Positions 38,776 to 47,054 of a DNA stretch of 64,000 nucleotides are shown here, piece by piece. The notes below the pieces were generated by a model. It had not been told where the DNA came from, searched no databases, and saw only the letters and a list, made by a program, of their open reading frames with translations. Each line of letters opens with the position of its first letter. The stretch's first letter is position 1. The position numbers and the translations under genes are program-made. The DNA is taken from assembly GCF_900105325.1 (NCBI RefSeq), contig NZ_FNSU01000003.1, positions 3,168,501-3,232,500 of the forward strand, given 5' to 3'. Source of the stretch: Pseudomonas marginalis (GTDB lineage Bacteria > Pseudomonadota > Gammaproteobacteria > Pseudomonadales > Pseudomonadaceae).

Positions 38776-39927
38776 TTACTTGATGGTCAGGGCTTCCAGC
38801 TTGCCGCTGTTGCCAAACACATAAAGCATGTTGCCCACCACCAGCGGACGAGCACGCAGGCCGTCGCTGTCGATACGCTCACGACCTACAAAACGACCAT
38901 CCACCTGGCTCAGCAGGTGCAGGTAGCCTTCGAAGTCGCCGACCGCTACATAGCTGGAGAACACTTCCGGAGCCGACAGTTGACGACGGGCCAGGGAGTC
39001 ATTGCTCCACAGTGCAGTGGTGGAACGCTCGTCGACACTTTCAACGGTGCCGGACGCCAGGCTTACGTAGACGCTGCCAAACCCTTGGGCGACACCCGCA
39101 TAACTGGAAGCATCGCGCTGCCAGTTGACACGGCCGCTCTGCAGGTCCAGCGCGGCAACGCGGCCTTGGTAAGTGGCGACGTAGAGGGTTTCGCCCGACA
39201 GCAGCAAGCCACCGTCGATGTCCACTACGCGATCCAGCTCGGAACGACCTTGGGGGATGGCCACACGGGTTTCCCAGGCAGGCACGCCGTTCCTGGTGTC
39301 CAGGGCGACTACTTTACCGGTCGACAGGCCTGCAACGGCCAGATTGTTGGTCACAACCGGACCACTGGTACCGCGCAAGGTCAGCACCGCCGGGGTGCTG
39401 TCGTACAACCAACGCTGTTCGCCGGTGCTGGCGTCCAGGCCGATCACACGGTCATCCTGGGTTTGCACCACGACGATATCGCCGTTGGTGGCAGGCGGTG
39501 CGAGGACTTCACTGGTCACGCGAGCGCGCCATTTCTCTTCACCGGTGCTGGAGTCCAGCGCCACGACTTCGCCCTTGAGCGTGCCGAGCATGACCATGCC
39601 GTAACCCACGCCTACGGCGCCGGACACCGGCAATTCAAGGTCTTTCTTCCACTTCACGTCGCCGTTCATGCGATCCATGGAGATCACCACGCCGGTTACG
39701 TCAGCGGCCACAATGTTGTCACCGTCGATTGCCGGCACCAGCATATTGTAGGTCTCGCCCTGGCCGTCACCGATGGAGCGGCTCCATTGCTTTTGCAGGA
39801 CGACTTCTTCCTTGAAGCTGGTCAGCTCGGCCGGAGGCAGTTCTTTTTTACTGTTGCTGCTGCAACCCGCGGCCAGAACGGCCAGAGCCAGCAATGCTGC
39901 ATGTTTCCAACGGATCACGTCATGCAT
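38776..39927 (-). CDS. bamB: Outer-membrane assembly lipoprotein BamB
   Basis: The start MHDVIRWKHAALLALAVLAA is chosen because it directly provides a lipoprotein signal with lipobox LAAGC (Cys22); upstream codons lie in yfgM. The 383-residue product is an eight-bladed PQQ/WD-type propeller with repeats such as VVALDSSTGEEKWR and VVALDTRNGVPAWE. It is the BAM-complex subunit that helps fold beta-barrels, and is tethered at the inner leaflet of the outer membrane. Its first 8 bases overlap the end of yfgM, so translation is coupled. Confidence 0.96.
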   Translation of the reverse strand: MHDVIRWKHAALLALAVLAAGCSSNSKKELPPAELTSFKEEVVLQKQWSRSIGDGQGETYNMLVPAIDGDNIVAADVTGVVISMDRMNGDVKWKKDLELPVSGAVGVGYGMVMLGTLKGEVVALDSSTGEEKWRARVTSEVLAPPATNGDIVVVQTQDDRVIGLDASTGEQRWLYDSTPAVLTLRGTSGPVVTNNLAVAGLSTGKVVALDTRNGVPAWETRVAIPQGRSELDRVVDIDGGLLLSGETLYVATYQGRVAALDLQSGRVNWQRDASSYAGVAQGFGSVYVSLASGTVESVDERSTTALWSNDSLARRQLSAPEVFSSYVAVGDFEGYLHLLSQVDGRFVGRERIDSDGLRARPLVVGNMLYVFGNSGKLEALTIK

Positions 39928-40561
39928 CCCCTTTGGCCAGGTCGTCCAGCTTGATTTGTAAGCCACCGACTGCCGCTTCATCAGACAGCGCCGCCTTGGC
40001 TTTCTTGTACGCAGCATTGGCTTCGTCGGTACGACCCAATTGGACCAACAGGTCGCCCTTGAGCTCTTCGCGAGTGGCTACAAATGCCTTGTCCGCATCG
40101 CCGTCGAGCAGTTTGAGTGCTTCGTCAGCCTTGTTCTGTGCCGCCAATACCTGGGCCAGGCGCTGACGCGCGATTTCACCCAGGGTCGGGTTGGTCGGCT
40201 TGTCGGCGATGGCCTTGAGTTCTGCGGCGGCGTCATCCAGCTTGCCGGTATCGACCGCGACTTTCGCGACGAACAGGCTGCCGTATTGGGCGTAGGTGCT
40301 GCCGCCGAATTCGTTCTTCAGCTTGCCGGCCAGGTCTGCAACCTGCGCGGGGTCGGGCTTGCCGTCCGGCGTCAGTGTAGTTTCCAGCAATTGCTGATAA
40401 ACGATCGAGGCGCCCTGGGACTGGTTGGCCTGATACTTTGTCCAGGCTTGCCAGCCGAACACCACCACTAAAGCCAGCAGACCGCCAGTAACCAGGGGCT
40501 TGCCGTTACGCTGCCACCAGTCCTTGAACTCGGCCAACTGCTCATCATCAGTACTCGACAC
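39920..40561 (-). CDS. yfgM: YfgM-type tetratricopeptide membrane protein
   Basis: The 213-residue protein has a short cytoplasmic acidic N-terminus, one transmembrane helix (about 23-40, PLVTGGLLALVVVFGW) and a periplasmic tetratricopeptide domain rich in Ala and Leu. In E. coli the homologue associates with SecYEG and PpiD as a periplasmic chaperone. It lies between hisS and bamB, the conserved order, and overlaps bamB by 8 bases. Confidence 0.92.
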   Translation of the reverse strand: MSSTDDEQLAEFKDWWQRNGKPLVTGGLLALVVVFGWQAWTKYQANQSQGASIVYQQLLETTLTPDGKPDPAQVADLAGKLKNEFGGSTYAQYGSLFVAKVAVDTGKLDDAAAELKAIADKPTNPTLGEIARQRLAQVLAAQNKADEALKLLDGDADKAFVATREELKGDLLVQLGRTDEANAAYKKAKAALSDEAAVGGLQIKLDDLAKGDA

Positions 40562-40602
40562 CCCAATACTCCTTAATCGCTAAATTCGGCTGTTCGACAG
40601 CT

Positions 40603-41892
40603 TCAACCCTGCACGACGCAGGTGGCCAAGTGCGCAGCGAGCGCATCAAAGGCAATGTTCTGTTGCTCGCCCTGGCCACGCAGGGGTTTGAAACCTATCA
40701 CTTGCTGGGCCAGCTCGTCATCGCCCAGGATCAGTGCGTACAGTGCACCGCTCTTGTCGGCCTTCTTGAACTGGCTCTTGAAGCTGCCTGCGCCGGCATT
40801 GACCTGAAGGCGCAGGTTTGGCAACTGGTCACGTACTTTTTCGCTCAGGGCCAGGGCGGCCAGTTCGGCGGCCTCGCCAAAGGCACACAGGTACACGTCC
40901 ACCTGACGGGAGATTTCTTCCGGAACCTTCTCCAGGGTTTCCAGCAGCAGGATCAGCCGCTCGATCCCCATGGCGAAGCCCACGCCGGTGGTCGGCTTGC
41001 CGCCCATCTGCTCGACCAGCCCGTCGTAACGGCCACCCGCACACACGGTGCCCTGGGCGCCGAGCTTGTCGGTGACCCACTCGAACACGGTCTTGCTGTA
41101 GTAATCGAGGCCACGCACCAGCTTGGTATTGATCACGAACGGAATGCCGGCCGCGTCCAGACGAGCCTTGAGGCCTTCGAAGTGAATGCGGGATTCGTCG
41201 TCCAGGTAATCGGCCATTTTCGGCGCATTGACCAGCACGGCCTGGGTGTCGGCGTTCTTGGTATCGAGGACGCGCAACGGGTTGGTCTTCAGACGACGCT
41301 GGCTGTCTTCATCCAACTTGTCCAGGTGGGCGGACAGGTACTCGACCAGGGCCACTTTATAGCGGCCGCGGGATTCACTGGTGCCCAGGCTGTTGAGCTC
41401 AAGCTTGACCGCGTCGCGGATGCCCAGCAGGCCCCATAGGCGCCACGTCAGCACGATCAGCTCCGCGTCGATGTCCGGGCCGTCGATGTTGAATACTTCC
41501 AGGCCGATCTGATGAAACTGGCGATAACGGCCTTTCTGTGGACGTTCGTGACGGAACATCGGGCCGATGTACCACAGTTTCTGCGGCTGGCCAGCACCGG
41601 TGAGGCCATGCTCAAGCACGGCGCGCACGCACGCGGCAGTACCTTCCGGACGCAAGGTCAGGGAGTCGCCGTTACGGTCTTCAAAGGTGTACATCTCTTT
41701 TTCGACGATGTCGGTCACTTCACCGATGGAGCGTTTGAACAGCTCGGTGAACTCGACGATCGGCATGCGGATCTGCTTGTAACCGTAGTTATCCAGCAGG
41801 CGCGCGACAGTACCCTCGAGGTAGCGCCACAACGGCGTTTGCTCCGGCAGGATGTCGTTCATGCCACGAATGGCTTGCAGAGACTTGCTCAC
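40603..41892 (-). CDS. hisS: Histidyl-tRNA synthetase
   Basis: A class II synthetase of 429 residues, beginning SKSLQAIRGMNDILP. Motif 2 is in RPEGTAACVRA and RHERPQKGRYRQFHQ. The histidine-specific motifs LVRGLDYYSKTVFE and CAGGRYDGLVE are intact. A C-terminal anticodon-binding domain follows. It charges tRNA-His. It lies 23 bases after ispG and precedes yfgM. Confidence 0.98.
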   Translation of the reverse strand: MSKSLQAIRGMNDILPEQTPLWRYLEGTVARLLDNYGYKQIRMPIVEFTELFKRSIGEVTDIVEKEMYTFEDRNGDSLTLRPEGTAACVRAVLEHGLTGAGQPQKLWYIGPMFRHERPQKGRYRQFHQIGLEVFNIDGPDIDAELIVLTWRLWGLLGIRDAVKLELNSLGTSESRGRYKVALVEYLSAHLDKLDEDSQRRLKTNPLRVLDTKNADTQAVLVNAPKMADYLDDESRIHFEGLKARLDAAGIPFVINTKLVRGLDYYSKTVFEWVTDKLGAQGTVCAGGRYDGLVEQMGGKPTTGVGFAMGIERLILLLETLEKVPEEISRQVDVYLCAFGEAAELAALALSEKVRDQLPNLRLQVNAGAGSFKSQFKKADKSGALYALILGDDELAQQVIGFKPLRGQGEQQNIAFDALAAHLATCVVQG

Positions 41893-41915
41893 ATCAAATC
41901 CTTAAATTCGTTCAA

Positions 41916-43025
41916 TCAGCCGCGAGCGATCAGCGCTGCGTCAGCCGCGACCTTTTCGGCCGCTTTCTCGCGGATCAGCTTTTCCAGCTCATCCACCAGA
42001 TTGTCATTCGTTAACTTCTGCGACGGCTTACCGTCGATGTAAATCAGGTTCGGTGTACCGCCGGTCAAGCCCACATGGGCTTCCTTGGCTTCACCCGGGC
42101 CGTTGACCACACAACCGATCACTGCAACATCCAGCGGCACCAGCAGGTCTTCGAGGCGCAACTCCAGGTCGTTCATGGTTTTCACCACGTCGAAGTTCTG
42201 CCGCGAGCAACTCGGGCAGGCAATGAAGTTGATGCCGCGTGAACGCAAACGCAGGGATTTGAGAATGTCGTAGCCGACTTTCACTTCCTCTACCGGGTCT
42301 GCCGCCAACGAGATGCGGATAGTATCGCCAATCCCTTCGGCGAGCAGCATACCGAGACCCACCGCAGATTTCACTGTGCCTGAGCGCAAACCGCCGGCTT
42401 CGGTGATGCCCAAGTGCAGCGGCTGCACGATTTCCTTGGCCAGCAGGCGGTAGGCTTCCACCGCCATGAACACGTCGGAGGCCTTTACGCTGACCTTGAA
42501 GTCCTGGAAGTTCAGGCGTTCGAGGTGTTCAACATGACGCAGTGCAGACTCGACCAGCGCTGCCGGGGTCGGCTCGCCGTACTTCTTTTGCAGGTCTTTT
42601 TCCAGGGAACCGGCGTTGACGCCGATGCGGATCGGGATCCCGCGATCACGGGCAGCGTCCACCACAGCGCGCACACGGTCTTCACGACCGATGTTGCCCG
42701 GGTTGATGCGCAGGCAATCGACACCCAACTCGGCCACACGCAAGGCGATCTTGTAGTCGAAGTGAATGTCGGCAACCAGCGGCACCTTGACTAGCTGCTT
42801 GATGCGACCGAAAGCCTCGGCAGCGTCCATGTCCGGGACGGATACCCGAACGATGTCTACACCGGCCGCTTCCAGGCGATTGATCTGGGCAACGGTAGCG
42901 GCAACGTCATTGGTGTCGCTGTTGGTCATGCTCTGTACCGCGATGGGGGCGTCGCCACCCACCGGCACCGAGCCGACCCAGATCTTGCGCGATACGCGAC
43001 GTTTGATTGGAGATTCGCCGTGCAT
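41916..43025 (-). CDS. ispG: 4-hydroxy-3-methylbut-2-en-1-yl diphosphate synthase
   Basis: This 369-residue enzyme of the MEP isoprenoid pathway converts MEcPP to HMBPP. A TIM-barrel half (SMTNSDTNDVAAT, RINPGNIG) is followed by a half carrying the [4Fe-4S] ligands: two Cys in ACPSCSRQ and one in GCVVNGPGEA, with the nearby Glu as fourth ligand. It needs flavodoxin or ferredoxin as donor. It starts 2 bases after the rodZ stop. Confidence 0.97.
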   Translation of the reverse strand: MHGESPIKRRVSRKIWVGSVPVGGDAPIAVQSMTNSDTNDVAATVAQINRLEAAGVDIVRVSVPDMDAAEAFGRIKQLVKVPLVADIHFDYKIALRVAELGVDCLRINPGNIGREDRVRAVVDAARDRGIPIRIGVNAGSLEKDLQKKYGEPTPAALVESALRHVEHLERLNFQDFKVSVKASDVFMAVEAYRLLAKEIVQPLHLGITEAGGLRSGTVKSAVGLGMLLAEGIGDTIRISLAADPVEEVKVGYDILKSLRLRSRGINFIACPSCSRQNFDVVKTMNDLELRLEDLLVPLDVAVIGCVVNGPGEAKEAHVGLTGGTPNLIYIDGKPSQKLTNDNLVDELEKLIREKAAEKVAADAALIARG

Positions 43026-43027
43026 GA

Positions 43028-44032
43028 CTATTGTCCCAACTTCAGGCGAGCGGTCTCGCCAGTGGTGAACGGCGCTACGTCTACAGGTTGGCCGTTGTAG
43101 GCCACTTGCGCGCCACGGGCGAAGCCCAGACGCAGCGTCAAAGGAGGCTTGCCGCCCAGGTCGAGCGTATCGCCCTTACGCTTGAGACCACTGACCAGCA
43201 CTTTGCCGTTGCCATCGGTGACTTGCGTCCAGCAGTCAGCGACGAAGGTAATTTGTACACGCCCGTCACCGGCGATCAACGCAGGGGTGGTGGGTGGTGA
43301 AATCGCCGGGGCTGCCGGAGCGGTTGGCGCCGTAGTCGCTGGCGCCGGGACCGGAGCAGCCGGTGTATGAGCCTGGGCAACCGGAGCCGCGGGGGTATGG
43401 GCTGGCGTGGCCGGTGTCACTGGGGCCGGTACGGCAGCGGTCGGGGCACTTTCCGGTTCGGACGGCTCAGCGGTGGCCGGGGTTTCGGGGGCAGCCTGGC
43501 CTTGGGCAACGGCCTGGTCTTCCGGCTCATCCAGCGGATGAATCTGGGTGGTGCCGTCGGCGCTCTCGACTTCGACGTGCTCCATGGCGTTGCTGGTCAG
43601 GTCTTTACTGCGCTGGGACGTCTGGTCTTGCCACCAGACGAAACCGCCGCCGATCACGGCGATCAGCAACAACAGGCTGACAATCCGCAGGATTGTGTGG
43701 GAAACCCGCACCGGCTCTTCGATGCGACCCAGGCCATGCACATTGCTGCCCTGGGAGTCGGTGCCGGTGAACTGGTCGAATTCCTGGACCAACACGGCCT
43801 GGTCGATGCCCAGCAACTTGGCGTAGGCGCGGATATAACCACGGGCGAAGGTATGCCCAGGCAGCTTGTCGAATGCGCCGGCCTCAAGGTTGCCCAGGGA
43901 GGTGGTGGTCAAATTGAGCTTGAGGGCCACTTCCGCCAGCGACCAACCATTGCTTTCGCGGGCCTGACGCAAGGTGTCGCCTGGGTTTACGCGATTAGCT
44001 GCTACAACTTCCGGGTGCGCCGCTTTCATCAT
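43028..44032 (-). CDS. rodZ: Cell-shape protein RodZ
   Basis: The 334-residue protein has an N-terminal HTH_25 domain (about 15-85, DTLRQARESNGWSLAEVA) that contacts MreB. One transmembrane helix lies at about 113-134. A long Pro/Ala/Thr linker holds near-repeats of AHTPAAPV, and a C-terminal periplasmic beta domain ends the chain. The start is ATGATGA, overlapping the pilF stop, and either of the two Met codons may be used. It lies between pilF and ispG, as usual. Confidence 0.95.
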   Translation of the reverse strand: MMKAAHPEVVAANRVNPGDTLRQARESNGWSLAEVALKLNLTTTSLGNLEAGAFDKLPGHTFARGYIRAYAKLLGIDQAVLVQEFDQFTGTDSQGSNVHGLGRIEEPVRVSHTILRIVSLLLLIAVIGGGFVWWQDQTSQRSKDLTSNAMEHVEVESADGTTQIHPLDEPEDQAVAQGQAAPETPATAEPSEPESAPTAAVPAPVTPATPAHTPAAPVAQAHTPAAPVPAPATTAPTAPAAPAISPPTTPALIAGDGRVQITFVADCWTQVTDGNGKVLVSGLKRKGDTLDLGGKPPLTLRLGFARGAQVAYNGQPVDVAPFTTGETARLKLGQ

Positions 44033-44787
44033 TGCTCCGACAGGTATTGCTGATATTCCGGCGTACCGGGATAGAGTCGTTCGAGTTGCTGGCCAAAACG
44101 TGCGGCCGTGTCGTGTTCTTCATGAACCGTCGCCAGGCGCACGCCGAGCAATAGACTACGTGCATTTTGCCCGCTGAGCAGGCTAAAACGCTCGTAATAG
44201 TCACGTGCCGGCACATAATGCCTGTCTTCGTAGGACAACTCAGCCATTTCGAGCAGCGCTCGTGGCTGATGGCCATTCAAGTGCAGGGCTTTTTCCAGCT
44301 GCTGGCGTGCGCTGTCGCGCTGGCCGAGGCGCATCGAGGTCACCCCAAGGTTCTCGAACACCCGCGCGCGCTCAGGATAGAGGGTATCGGTACTGGCTTG
44401 CTGGAAATAAAGGGCGGCCTGGTCATAACGCTTTTGCTTGAACAGGAAACTGCCGTAATTGTTCAGCAGTTTCGGATCGGCAGGCCGTGCGGCCAGGGCT
44501 TTGTTGAAGTACCGGTCAGCCAGTTCAGGCTCGGCCTGGGCCTGGAACACCAGGGCCAGCGCAGCGTTGGCGTCAGCATCGTCGCTGTCCAGTTCAAGGG
44601 CTTTTTTCAACGGCACCTTGGCCTGCTCGCTCATGCCTTGGCGCAGGTAACCCAACCCCAGTTGCACATAGGCAACCCGCGCCTCGTCACGGCCCTTGCC
44701 GGTTTGCAAAGGGCTGTCATGGCCCGATGAAACACAACCGGCGGCGAGGCCGGTAACCAGCAGAAGCAGCGCAAGGCGCAAGGGCAT
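44029..44787 (-). CDS. pilF: Type IV pilus biogenesis lipoprotein PilF (PilW)
   Basis: The 252-residue lipoprotein has lipobox LAAGC at residues 14-18 and six tetratricopeptide-like units (AYVQLGLGYLRQGM, ANAALALVFQAQ, LLNNYGSFLFKQKRYDQAA and others). It is the pilotin that brings the PilQ secretin to the outer membrane. The stop overlaps the rodZ start (ATGA), and rlmN lies 12 bases upstream. Confidence 0.94.
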   Translation of the reverse strand: MPLRLALLLLVTGLAAGCVSSGHDSPLQTGKGRDEARVAYVQLGLGYLRQGMSEQAKVPLKKALELDSDDADANAALALVFQAQAEPELADRYFNKALAARPADPKLLNNYGSFLFKQKRYDQAALYFQQASTDTLYPERARVFENLGVTSMRLGQRDSARQQLEKALHLNGHQPRALLEMAELSYEDRHYVPARDYYERFSLLSGQNARSLLLGVRLATVHEEHDTAARFGQQLERLYPGTPEYQQYLSEQ

Positions 44788-44799
44788 AGAGATCCTCTC

Positions 44800-45948
44800 T
44801 CAGATTCGATTCACAGCAATTTGCGGCAGATCGTCGGCGGCGTTCAATTCACGCACGGCGATATAGCGCTCGCTGCGGCGGGTGCGGTCCATCACCTGCC
44901 CGACCAATTGACCACAGGCGGCGTCGATGTCTTCACCACGGGTGGTGCGCACGGTGACGTTGTAGCCGGCCTGGTGCAGTTGATCCTGGAAACGGCGAAT
45001 GGCGTTGTTGCTTGGTCGCTCGTAACCAGAATGTGGAAACGGGTTAAACGGAATCAGGTTGATCTTGCACGGGGTGTTCTTGAGCAGTTCAATCATCTCG
45101 ACCGCGTGTTCGACCTTGTCGTTAACATCCTTGAGCATGGTGTACTCAATGGTCAGCACACGTTTTTCGCCCAAGGTCGCCATATAACGCTGGCAGGATT
45201 CGAGCAGCATCTTAAGCGGATACTTCTTGTTGATCGGCACCAATTGGTTACGCAATGCGTCATTGGGTGCGTGCAGCGACAACGCCAGGGAGACGTCGAT
45301 GTGCTTGGCCAGCTCATCGATCATCGGGACCACGCCGGAGGTCGACAGGGTCACACGGCGCTTGGAGATGCCGTAGCCCAGGTCGTCCATCATCAGGTGC
45401 ATGGCTGCGATGACGTTGTCGAAGTTCAGCAGCGGCTCACCCATGCCCATCATCACCACGTTGGTGATGGCACGGTCGACGGTCGCCGGGACGCTGCCAA
45501 AGGATTTGTTGGCAATCCACACCTGGCCGATCACTTCGGCGGCAGTGAGGTTGCTATTGAAGCCTTGCTTGCCGGTGGAGCAGAAACTGCAGTCCAGGGC
45601 ACAGCCTGCCTGGGACGAAACGCACAAGGTACCGCGCTTGCCCTGGGGAATGTACACGGTCTCGACGCAGCTGCCGGACGCTACGCGCACCACCCACTTA
45701 CGGGTGCCGTCGCTGGAGATGTCCTCGCTGACCACTTCGGGGCCACGTACTTCAGCAATAGCCTTGAGCTTGTCGCGCAGGGCCTTGCTGACGTTCGTCA
45801 TGGCGTCGAAATCGTCGACGCCAAAGTGGTGAATCCATTTCATTACCTGACCGGCACGGAAACGCTTCTCCCCGATTGAGTCGAAGAATTTTTCCATTTC
45901 CTGTTGAGTCAGACCCAGCAGGTTGGTTTTTACAGTCGATGTCGTCAT
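44800..45948 (-). CDS. rlmN: Dual-specificity rRNA/tRNA adenine C2-methyltransferase
   Basis: This 382-residue radical-SAM enzyme methylates A2503 of 23S rRNA and A37 of some tRNAs. The cluster motif is CALDCSFC, shortly after CVSSQAG. The methyl-carrying Cys is in AACGQL near the C-terminus. The MGMGEPL segment is intact. It is followed by pilF and preceded by ndk in the same direction. Confidence 0.97.
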   Translation of the reverse strand: MTTSTVKTNLLGLTQQEMEKFFDSIGEKRFRAGQVMKWIHHFGVDDFDAMTNVSKALRDKLKAIAEVRGPEVVSEDISSDGTRKWVVRVASGSCVETVYIPQGKRGTLCVSSQAGCALDCSFCSTGKQGFNSNLTAAEVIGQVWIANKSFGSVPATVDRAITNVVMMGMGEPLLNFDNVIAAMHLMMDDLGYGISKRRVTLSTSGVVPMIDELAKHIDVSLALSLHAPNDALRNQLVPINKKYPLKMLLESCQRYMATLGEKRVLTIEYTMLKDVNDKVEHAVEMIELLKNTPCKINLIPFNPFPHSGYERPSNNAIRRFQDQLHQAGYNVTVRTTRGEDIDAACGQLVGQVMDRTRRSERYIAVRELNAADDLPQIAVNRI

Positions 45949-45977
45949 GGATTCACCCTCACTCTTTAAGCCGATGC

Positions 45978-46403
45978 TTAGCGAGTGGTTACTTCGGTAG
46001 CTGCGAAGAAGTACGAGATTTCGCGAGCAGCAGCGGCTTCGGAGTCCGAACCGTGAACAGCGTTGGCGTCGATGGAGTCAGCGAAGTCAGCACGAATGGT
46101 GCCGGCAGCGGCTTCTTTAGGGTTGGTAGCGCCCATCAGCTCACGGTTCAGAGCGATGGCGTTTTCGCCTTCCAGAACCTGAACAACAACAGGACCGGAG
46201 ATCATGAAGGCAACCAGGTCGCCGAAGAAGCCACGAGCGCTGTGCTCAGCGTAGAAGCCTTCAGCTTCAGCCTTGGACAGTTGCTTGAGTTTCGAAGCTA
46301 CAACCTTCAGGCCGGCTTTTTCGAAACGAGTGGTGATCTCGCCGATGACGTTTTTTGCAACAGCGTCAGGCTTGATGATGGAGAAAGTACGTTGAACAGC
46401 CAT
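45978..46403 (-). CDS. ndk: Nucleoside diphosphate kinase
   Basis: At 141 residues (start MAVQRTFSIIKPDAV) it has the standard length. The phospho-His lies in ANAVHGSDSE. It balances NTP pools by ping-pong phosphate transfer. The terminator hairpin of the isc operon lies 36 bases upstream, and its loop contains a possible -10 hexamer for this gene. Confidence 0.98.
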   Translation of the reverse strand: MAVQRTFSIIKPDAVAKNVIGEITTRFEKAGLKVVASKLKQLSKAEAEGFYAEHSARGFFGDLVAFMISGPVVVQVLEGENAIALNRELMGATNPKEAAAGTIRADFADSIDANAVHGSDSEAAAAREISYFFAATEVTTR

Positions 46404-46439
46404 GGTGTAACTCCAGAAACGGTAATTTACGAAAAATTA

Positions 46440-46462
46440 AACCCGCGAATTATACGCGGGTT
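46440..46462 (-). terminator. isc operon terminator with TATAAT in the loop
   Basis: AACCCGCG (46440-46447) pairs with CGCGGGTT (46455-46462). Read on the minus strand the stem is followed by TTAATTTTTCG, downstream of iscX. The seven-base loop reads TATAATT on that strand, and TTAGGC lies 18 bases before it, so the same DNA may be the ndk promoter. Confidence 0.65.
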
Positions 46463-46494
46463 CTTGGGTATTGCCTAACTGCGTAAGGGAGGCG

Positions 46495-46695
46495 TCAGTC
46501 CTGCTCTTCTTTCCAGGCAGTCTGGATAGCTTCCAGGACCTTTTCGCCACCGCGATCGCGCTCATCATCAAAGCCTGGCAAGGCCATGACCATGTCACGC
46601 AAAGCAACAAAATTCAGGGAATAGGGATCCGTATCCGGGTTGCCGTCGGCCAACAGGATAGCGATCTCTTGCACATCAACCCATTTAAGACTCAT
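46495..46695 (-). CDS. iscX: Fe-S assembly protein IscX
   Basis: This is a 66-residue acidic protein: SLKWVDVQEIAILLADGNPD, then TDPYSLNFVALRDMV. The length and motif are diagnostic. It binds IscS and iron and tunes cluster synthesis. It is the last gene of the isc operon, 14 bases after fdx, and is followed by a hairpin terminator. Confidence 0.95.
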   Translation of the reverse strand: MSLKWVDVQEIAILLADGNPDTDPYSLNFVALRDMVMALPGFDDERDRGGEKVLEAIQTAWKEEQD

Positions 46696-46709
46696 GACAC
46701 TTCCTTGAA

Positions 46710-47051
46710 TCAGTGCGGCGCTTCGGCCGCATGGTTGAGCGAATATTTCGGAATTTCGACGGTGATGTCTTCAGTCCCGACCTTTGCCTGACAGCTTAGG
46801 CGAGAAGTGGCTTCCAGGCCCCAGGCGCGATCAAGAAAATCCTCTTCCAGCTCATCGGCCTCTTCCAGGCTACTGAAGCCTTCGCGAATGATGCAGTGGC
46901 AGGTGGTGCAGGCGCACACACCACCACAGGCACTTTCGATCTCGATGTGGTTGTCATGGGCAACTTCGAGGATGGACTTGCCGGTCTCAGCCTCAACAAC
47001 CATACCGTCCGGGCAATGCTCGGCGTGTGGCAGAAAAATGACCTGCGGCAT
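46710..47051 (-). CDS. fdx: ISC [2Fe-2S] ferredoxin
   Basis: This 113-residue adrenodoxin-type ferredoxin has cluster ligands in CGGVCACTTC plus a fourth Cys in SRLSCQAKV. It supplies electrons for cluster assembly on IscU. It lies 3 bases after hscA and directly before iscX. Confidence 0.97.
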   Translation of the reverse strand: MPQVIFLPHAEHCPDGMVVEAETGKSILEVAHDNHIEIESACGGVCACTTCHCIIREGFSSLEEADELEEDFLDRAWGLEATSRLSCQAKVGTEDITVEIPKYSLNHAAEAPH

Positions 47052-47054
47052 TAA

